Source of the DNA: Piscicola geometra
Taxonomy: Eukaryota; Annelida; Clitellata; Hirudinida; Piscicolidae
Reading direction: 5' to 3'
NCBI GenBank assembly: GCA_943735955.1
Contig: OX030955.1
Location: 13,047,383-13,111,382 of the forward strand
DNA length: 64,000 bases
Below are positions 61,001-64,000 of the stretch, in pieces. The notes under the pieces are model-generated. The model was not told the origin of the DNA. It was given only the letters and a program-made list of their open reading frames with translations, and searched no databases. The first letter of the stretch is position 1. Each line of letters begins with the position of its first letter. Position numbers and translations under genes: made by a program.

Positions 61001-64000
61001 TGCATTAACAACTGTGCCGACTAGTGCATCAACAACAGTGCCAACTACTGCATCGACAACAGTGCTGACTATTGCATCAACAACACTGCCGACTACTGCA
61101 TCAAAAACAGTGCCGACTACTGCATCAACAACAGTGCCGACTACTGCATCGACAACAGTGCCAACTACTGCATCGACAACAGTGCTGACTATTGCATCAA
61201 CAACAGTGCCGACTACTGCATCGACAACAGTGCCGACAACTGCATCGACAACTGTGCCGACTACTGCATCAACAACAGTGCCGACTACTGCCTCGACAGC
61301 AGTACCGACTACTGCATCGACAACAGTGCCGACTACTGCATCAACAACAGTGCCGACTACTGCATCAACAAGTGTGTCTAGTGCTGCAACGACAACAGTG
61401 CCGACTACTGCCTCAACAACAGTGCCGACTACTGCATCGACAACAGTGCCAACTACTGCATCGACAACAGTGCTGACTATTGCATCAACAAGTGTGTCTA
61501 CCGCTGCATCGACAACAGTGCCGATTACTGCATCAACAACTGTGCCGACTACTGCATCAACAACAGTGCCAACTACTGCATCGACAACAGTGCTGACTAT
61601 TGCATCAACAACACTGCCGACTACTGCATCAAAAACAGTGCCGACTACTGCATCAACAACAGTGCCGACAACTGCATCAACAACAGTGCCGACTACTGCA
61701 TCGACAACAGTGCCGACTACTGCATCGACAACAGTACCGACTACTGCATCGACAACAGTGCCGACTACTGCATCAACAACAGTGCCAACTACTGCATCGA
61801 CAACAGTGCTGACTATTGCATCAACAACAGTGCCGACTACTGCATCGACAACAGTGCCGACAACTGCATCGACAACTGTCCCGACTACTGCATCAACAAC
61901 AGTGCCGACTACTGCATCGACAGCAGTACCGACTACTGCATCGACAACAGTGCCGATTACTGCATCAACAACAGTGCCGACTACTGCATCAACAACAGTG
62001 CCGACTACTGCATCGACAACAGTGCCGACTACTGCATCAACAAGTGTGTCTAGTGCTGCAACGACAACAGTGCCGATTACTGCATCAACAACTGTGCCGA
62101 CTACTGCATCAACAACACTGCCGACTACTGCATCGAAAACAGTGCCGACTACTGCATCGACAACAGTGCCGACAACTGCATCAACAACAGTGCCGACTAC
62201 TGCATCGACAAAAGTGCCGACTACTGCATCGACAACAGTGTCAACTACTGCACCGACAACAGTGCTGATTACTGCATTAACAACTGTGCCGACTAGTGCA
62301 TCAACAACAGTGCCAACTACTGCATCGACAACAGTGCTGACTATTGCATCAACAACACTGCCGACTACTGCATCAAAAACAGTGCCGACTACTGCATCAA
62401 CAACAGTGCCGACAACTGCATCAACAACAGTGCCGACTACTGCATCGACAACAGTGCCAACTACTGCATCGACAACAGTGCTGACTATTGCATCAACAAC
62501 AGTGCCGACTACTGCATCGACAACAGTGCCGACAACTGCATCGACAACTGTGCCGACTACTGCATCAACAACAGTGCCGACTACTGCCTCGACAGCAGTA
62601 CCGACTACTGCATCGACAACAGTGCCGACTACTGCATCAACAACAGTGCCGACTACTGCATCAACAAGTGTGTCTAGTGCTGCAACGACAACAGTGCCGA
62701 CTACTGCCTCAACAACAGTGCCGACTACTGCATCGACAACAGTGCCAACTACTGCATCGACAACAGTGCTGACTATTGCATCAACAAGTGTGTCTACCGC
62801 TGCATCGACAACAGTGCCGATTACTGCATCAACAACTGTGCCGACTACTGCATCAACAACAGTGCCAACTACTGCATCGACAACAGTGCTGACTATTGCA
62901 TCAACAACACTGCCGACTACTGCATCAAAAACAGTGCCGACTACTGCATCAACAACAGTGCCGACAACTGCATCAACAACAGTGCCGACTACTGCATCGA
63001 CAACAGTGCCGACTACTGCATCGACAACAGTACCGACTACTGCATCGACAACAGTGCCGACTACTGCATCAACAACAGTGCCAACTACTGCATCGACAAC
63101 AGTGCTGACTATTGCATCAACAACAGTGCCGACTACTGCATCGACAACAGTGCCGACAACTGCATCGACAACTGTCCCGACTACTGCATCAACAACAGTG
63201 CCGACTACTGCATCGACAGCAGTACCGACTACTGCATCGACAACAGTGCCGATTACTGCATCAACAACAGTGCCGACTACTGCATCAACAACAGTGCCGA
63301 CTACTGCATCGACAACAGTGCCGACTACTGCATCAACAAGTGTGTCTAGTGCTGCAACGACAACAGTGCCGATTACTGCATCAACAACTGTGCCGACTAC
63401 TGCATCAACAACACTGCCGACTACTGCATCGACAACAGTGCCGACTACTGCATCGACAACAGTACCGACTACTGCATCGACAACAGTGCCGACTACTGCA
63501 TCAACAACAGTGCCAACTACTGCATCGACAACAGTGCTGACTATTGCATCAACAACAGTGCCGACTACTGCATCGACAACAGTGCCGACAACTGCATCGA
63601 CAACTGTGCCGACTACTGCATCAACAACAGTGCCGACTACTGCATCGACAGCAGTACCGACTACTGCATCGACAACAGTGCCGATTACTGCATCAACAAC
63701 AGTGCCGACTACTGCATCAACAACAGTGCCGACTACTGCATCGACAACAGTGCCGACTACTGCATCAACAAGTGTGTCTAGTGCTGCAACGACAACAGTG
63801 CCGATTACTGCATCAACAACTGTGCCGACTACTGCATCAACAACACTGCCGACTACTGCATCGAAAACAGTGCCGACTACTGCATCGACAACAGTGCCGA
63901 CAACTGCATCAACAACAGTGCCGACTACTGCATCGACAAAAGTGCCGACTACTGCATCAAAAACAGTGCCGACTACTGCATCAACAACAGTGCCAACTAC
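1..64000 (+). CDS. Interior of a giant Thr/Ser/Pro-rich mucin-like repeat protein (partial at both ends)
   Basis: Codons start at base 3 and every multiple of 3, giving about 21,332 complete codons to base 63998 with no stop seen. The basic repeat is V-P-T-T-A-S-T-T; five of eight residues carry a hydroxyl group, which in secretory-pathway proteins of this composition usually means dense O-glycosylation and an extended, stiff chain. Cassette variants include M-I-S-T-A-S-T-S, V-S-S-A-A-S-T-T, V-S-T-A-A-A-T-T, V-L-I-T-A-S-T-T and V-L-T-I-A-S-T-T. I saw no Gly, His, Gln, Cys or Trp codon, and only rare Glu, Lys, Arg, Asn, Phe and Tyr. No signal peptide, globular domain, membrane anchor or cell-wall signal lies in the window, so the ends of the gene are outside. 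Every length change I traced keeps this frame, and the other two plus-strand frames are stopped many times. A cell-surface or secreted mucin, adhesin or glue-like role is inferred from composition only; I recognise no named family. Main alternatives are non-coding satellite DNA that is open by chance, or coding on the minus strand. Confidence 0.8.
4081..8192 (+). repeat. 2,520-bp tandem duplication
   Basis: Bases from about 4,081 to 5,672 recur at a fixed offset of 2,520 bp (105 units) at about 6,601-8,192. Differences are scattered single bases: the left copy has GAA-TCA near 4,809 where the right has GCA-TCA, and the right copy has ACT-AAT near 7,467 and CCA-GCT near 7,704. The right copy ends at about 8,193, where a further ATA-ATG-ATT cassette is inserted by a local 96-bp repeat. 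Confidence 0.85.
6781..13320 (+). repeat. Higher-order repeat of about 1.7 kb, four copies
   Basis: Copies start near 6,781, 8,461, 10,117 and 11,821, with spacings of 1,680, 1,656 and 1,704 bp (70, 69 and 71 units). A diagnostic in-frame Phe codon TTT marks each copy at 6,867, 8,547, 10,203 and 11,907. The last three copies also carry ATG in place of GTG before CCG (near 8,589, 10,245 and 11,949). The copies differ by whole 24-bp units and a few substitutions. Confidence 0.85.
11641..14220 (+). repeat. Copy of 4,081-6,660 at an offset of 7,560 bp
   Basis: The two segments match at an offset of 7,560 bp (315 units) with few differences, for example TCA-AAA near 13,935 against TCA-ACA near 6,375, and AAC-ATT near 14,107 against AAC-AGT near 6,547. 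Both hold the rare T-to-L change (ACA to TTA) near 6,496 and 14,056 and the ATA in place of ACA near 6,087 and 13,647. The three inner 1.7-kb copies therefore sit between two copies of an older 2.5-kb block. Confidence 0.8.
14221..15900 (+). repeat. Region I linker of mixed 24-bp units
   Basis: The stretch continues the frame with M-I-S-T-A-S-T-S cassettes at irregular spacing of roughly 240-290 bp, with GAG-CCG units between. It resembles the blocks on both sides but I did not resolve a single period. An S-to-P change (CCG in place of TCG) lies near 15,490. Confidence 0.6.
15900..20520 (+). repeat. Higher-order repeat of 1.75-1.9 kb, three copies
   Basis: The same 207-bp segment recurs at 16,015, 17,767 and 19,663, and a related segment lies 480 bp after each, at 16,495, 18,247 and 20,143. 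Copy spacings are 1,752 and 1,896 bp (73 and 79 units). The third copy lacks a 72-bp interruption that the first two share after the second segment, which indicates exchange of whole units between copies. Confidence 0.85.
20520..27840 (+). repeat. Higher-order repeat of about 0.82 kb with larger nested copies
   Basis: A rare codon change just before a Met cassette marks the copies: AAT at 21,579, 24,051 and 24,867, and AAG at 22,419. Spacings are 840 and 816 bp (35 and 34 units). A larger block around 22,921 recurs at 25,633 (offset 2,712 bp, 113 units), and a 480-bp repeat runs through 23,221-24,180. ACC-TCT before GTG (near 21,927, 22,503, 24,399 and 25,215) also tracks the copies. This section ends the Met-cassette-rich region I. 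Confidence 0.8.
27841..29411 (+). repeat. Start of region II, variant set changes
   Basis: From about 27,800 onward CCA-ACT, GTA-CCG, CTG-ACT-ATT and ACA-CTG-CCG units become common and the GCA-GCG-ACA-ACA cassette of region I stops appearing. A segment near 27,847 recurs 240 bp later at 28,087. A basic patch, AGA-AAA (Arg-Lys), lies near 28,788. The frame stays open throughout. Confidence 0.75.
29412..32643 (+). repeat. 1,608-bp tandem duplication
   Basis: Bases from about 29,412 to 31,019 are repeated at about 31,020-32,643 with an offset of exactly 1,608 bp (67 units). One clear difference is AAT-ACT near 31,413 where the left copy has ACT-ACT near 29,805. The near identity over 1.6 kb points to a recent duplication. 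Confidence 0.88.
32203..37500 (+). repeat. Repeats at 2,400 and 1,632 bp
   Basis: A marker segment beginning with in-frame ACA-CTT-GTG lies at about 32,200, 34,600 and 36,232 (spacings 2,400 and 1,632 bp). The pair of short segments at 32,647 and 32,839 recurs at 35,047 and 35,239 and again at 36,679 and 36,871. Two in-frame Phe codons, at 33,486 and 37,494, mark two copies 4,008 bp apart (167 units). Confidence 0.85.
37501..44640 (+). repeat. Higher-order repeats of 1.25-1.3 kb and 1.9 kb
   Basis: A segment at 38,743 recurs at 40,039 (1,296 bp). One at 38,983 recurs at 40,255 and 41,503 (1,272 and 1,248 bp). A GCA-ATG-ACA variant at 41,291 recurs at 43,187 (1,896 bp, 79 units). In-frame GAA (Glu) replaces GCA at 38,529, 39,849, 40,857, 41,073, 42,369, 42,969 and 44,217 and so marks each copy. 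Confidence 0.8.
43945..45340 (+). repeat. 696-bp tandem duplication with rare Tyr codons
   Basis: Two copies lie 696 bp apart (29 units). Marker pairs are GAG-CGG units near 44,037 and 44,733, in-frame GAA at 44,217 and 44,913, and TAT (Tyr) at 44,376 and 45,072. Boundaries are approximate. Confidence 0.75.
47565..52262 (+). repeat. Six 27-bp nine-codon units (left cluster)
   Basis: Units at 47,565-47,591, 48,840-48,866, 49,443-49,469, 50,670-50,696, 51,345-51,371 and 52,236-52,262 read V-P-I-S-T-A-S-T-N. Each equals the Met cassette with ATG replaced by GTG-CCG and with AAT instead of AGT at the end, so it is one codon longer than the standard unit. All share the AAT, so they descend from one event. 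Spacings are 1,275, 603, 1,227, 675 and 891 bp. Confidence 0.92.
51091..52872 (+). repeat. 891-bp tandem duplication inside the left 8.27-kb copy
   Basis: Segments at 51,091 and 51,430 recur at 51,982 and 52,321, an offset of 891 bp. This is 37 standard units plus 3 bp, because each copy carries one 27-bp unit. The right 8.27-kb copy has the segment only once (59,365 and 59,704), so this duplication came after the 8.27-kb event or was lost from the other copy. Confidence 0.85.
52915..60210 (+). repeat. Right copy of the 8.27-kb duplication
   Basis: It begins where the left copy ends, so the two are in direct tandem. It carries the same rare markers as the left copy: GAA at 53,187 (left 44,913), TAT (Tyr) at 53,346 (left 45,072), ACC-TTA near 53,964 (left 45,690) and CCG-CCT near 54,450 (left 46,272). 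Inside it, a 1,878-bp block is itself repeated (marker units at 55,791 and 57,669, and at 57,066 and 58,944). Confidence 0.85.
55791..59645 (+). repeat. Five 27-bp nine-codon units (right cluster)
   Basis: Units lie at 55,791-55,817, 57,066-57,092, 57,669-57,695, 58,944-58,970 and 59,619-59,645. Spacings are 1,275, 603, 1,275 and 675 bp, which is the left-cluster pattern without its 48-bp loss and 891-bp gain. All eleven 27-bp units in the window begin at a multiple of 3, so none disturbs the frame. Confidence 0.92.
60211..64000 (+). repeat. Right-end block with a 1,272-1,296-bp repeat
   Basis: Segments at 61,192, 61,600 and 61,816 recur at 62,488, 62,896 and 63,112 (offset 1,296 bp, 54 units). 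A CTA-GTG junction at 61,021 recurs at 62,293 (1,272 bp). A related but less complete copy lies upstream from 60,352, and another starts near 63,541 and runs off the window. GTC-CCG (Val) near 61,878 and 63,174 marks the two main copies. The array does not end here. Confidence 0.8.

Larger units (their letters stand above)
1..64000 (+). repeat. 24-bp tandem repeat array filling the window
   Basis: The unit is GTGCCGACTACT followed by GCATCRACAACA, where R is A or G. The phase of the unit holds from base 1 to base 47,564, then shifts by 3 bp at each of eleven 27-bp units. The phase at the last units (GTG at 63,966 against GTG at 21) equals exactly eleven 3-bp insertions, so no other net indel is left. 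That gives about 2,665 units. The plus strand is rich in A and C (8 A, 8 C, 4 G and 4 T in the TCA form of the unit). The unit is not separated by spacers, and no inverted or terminal repeat is visible. Confidence 0.98.

Noticed and set aside
319..63540. Many short ORFs of 61-214 codons rich in Leu, Gln, His, Arg and Cys, such as 60352-60996, all in the frame starting at base 1
   Set aside because: They are one alternate frame of the same repeat, cut at each ATG-ATT cassette by TGA. The frequent TCA/TCG change is silent in the V-P-T-T-A-S-T-T frame but changes Gln to Arg in this one. There is no ribosome binding site, unique sequence or independent boundary.
1..64000. Third plus frame reading D-Y-C-I-N-N-S-A
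   Set aside because: It is stopped by TAG at every TCT-AGT cassette and by TGA at ACT-GAA units, and the TCA/TCG change swaps Asn for Asp in it.
1..64000. CRISPR array
   Set aside because: The 24-bp units follow each other with no unique spacers and no cas genes are present.
1..64000. Plain non-coding (centromere-like) satellite
   Set aside because: It cannot be fully excluded, but a unit that is a multiple of 3, length changes only in whole codons, no stops in one frame and a mucin-like translation fit a coding array better.
1..64000. Antifreeze glycoprotein or silk-type repeat
   Set aside because: The motif is not the Ala-Ala-Thr type of antifreeze glycoproteins, and it has no Gly-rich or poly-Ala blocks of silk.
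1..64000. Internal in-frame GTG or ATG codons as translation starts
   Set aside because: Nearly every unit has GTG and many cassettes have ATG, but none is preceded by a purine-rich ribosome binding site or any unique upstream sequence.
1..64000. tRNA, rRNA, promoters, terminators, insertion sequences, attachment sites or introns
   Set aside because: No sequence outside the repeat unit and its point variants was seen, and no hairpin followed by a T run, so none can be supported.

Overview
The whole 64 kb window is one uninterrupted tandem repeat. The unit is 24 bp: GTGCCGACTACT followed by GCATCRACAACA. It recurs about 2,665 times with point variants. I see no unique-sequence DNA, RNA gene, mobile element, promoter or terminator, and neither edge of the array lies inside the window.

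The reading frame whose codons start at base 3 (and every multiple of 3) translates each unit as V-P-T-T-A-S-T-T. It reads from edge to edge, about 21,332 complete codons, with no stop codon that I could find. The other two plus-strand frames are cut repeatedly by recurrent stops: TGA in the ATG-ATT-TCT cassette and TAG in the TCT-AGT cassette. All length variation I could trace is a multiple of 24 bp, except for eleven 27-bp units that each add one codon. I therefore read the window as the interior of a single giant gene for a Thr/Ser/Ala/Val/Pro mucin-like surface or secreted protein, with start and end outside the window. The short Leu/Gln/His/Cys-rich ORFs in another frame are shadows.

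Layout. Region I (about 1-27,840) is rich in ATG-ATT-TCT cassettes and GAG-CCG units. It holds higher-order repeats of about 2.5 kb (4.1-8.2 kb), 1.7 kb (6.8-13.3 kb), 1.75-1.9 kb (15.9-20.5 kb) and 0.8 kb (20.5-27 kb). Region II (about 27,840-64,000) uses a different variant set (CCA-ACT, GTA-CCG, ACT-ATT, TCA-TTA, AAT before GTG). It holds higher-order repeats of 1.6 kb (29.4-32.6 kb and 32.2-37.5 kb) and 1.3-1.9 kb (38.3-44.6 kb), a tandem duplication of 8.27 kb (44,641-about 60,210), and a 1.3-kb repeat at 61.0-64 kb. The array has grown by repeated unequal exchange or segmental duplication in whole codons.

Organism. There is no marker gene, so this is inference only. GC is about 50-54%. 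Several of the most frequent variants are C-to-T or G-to-A changes at the two CpG sites of the unit, as expected where CpG is methylated. That, the mucin-like repeat and the array size fit a eukaryote best (one very long exon). A bacterial giant repeat protein is not excluded. No pathway or operon can be inferred.
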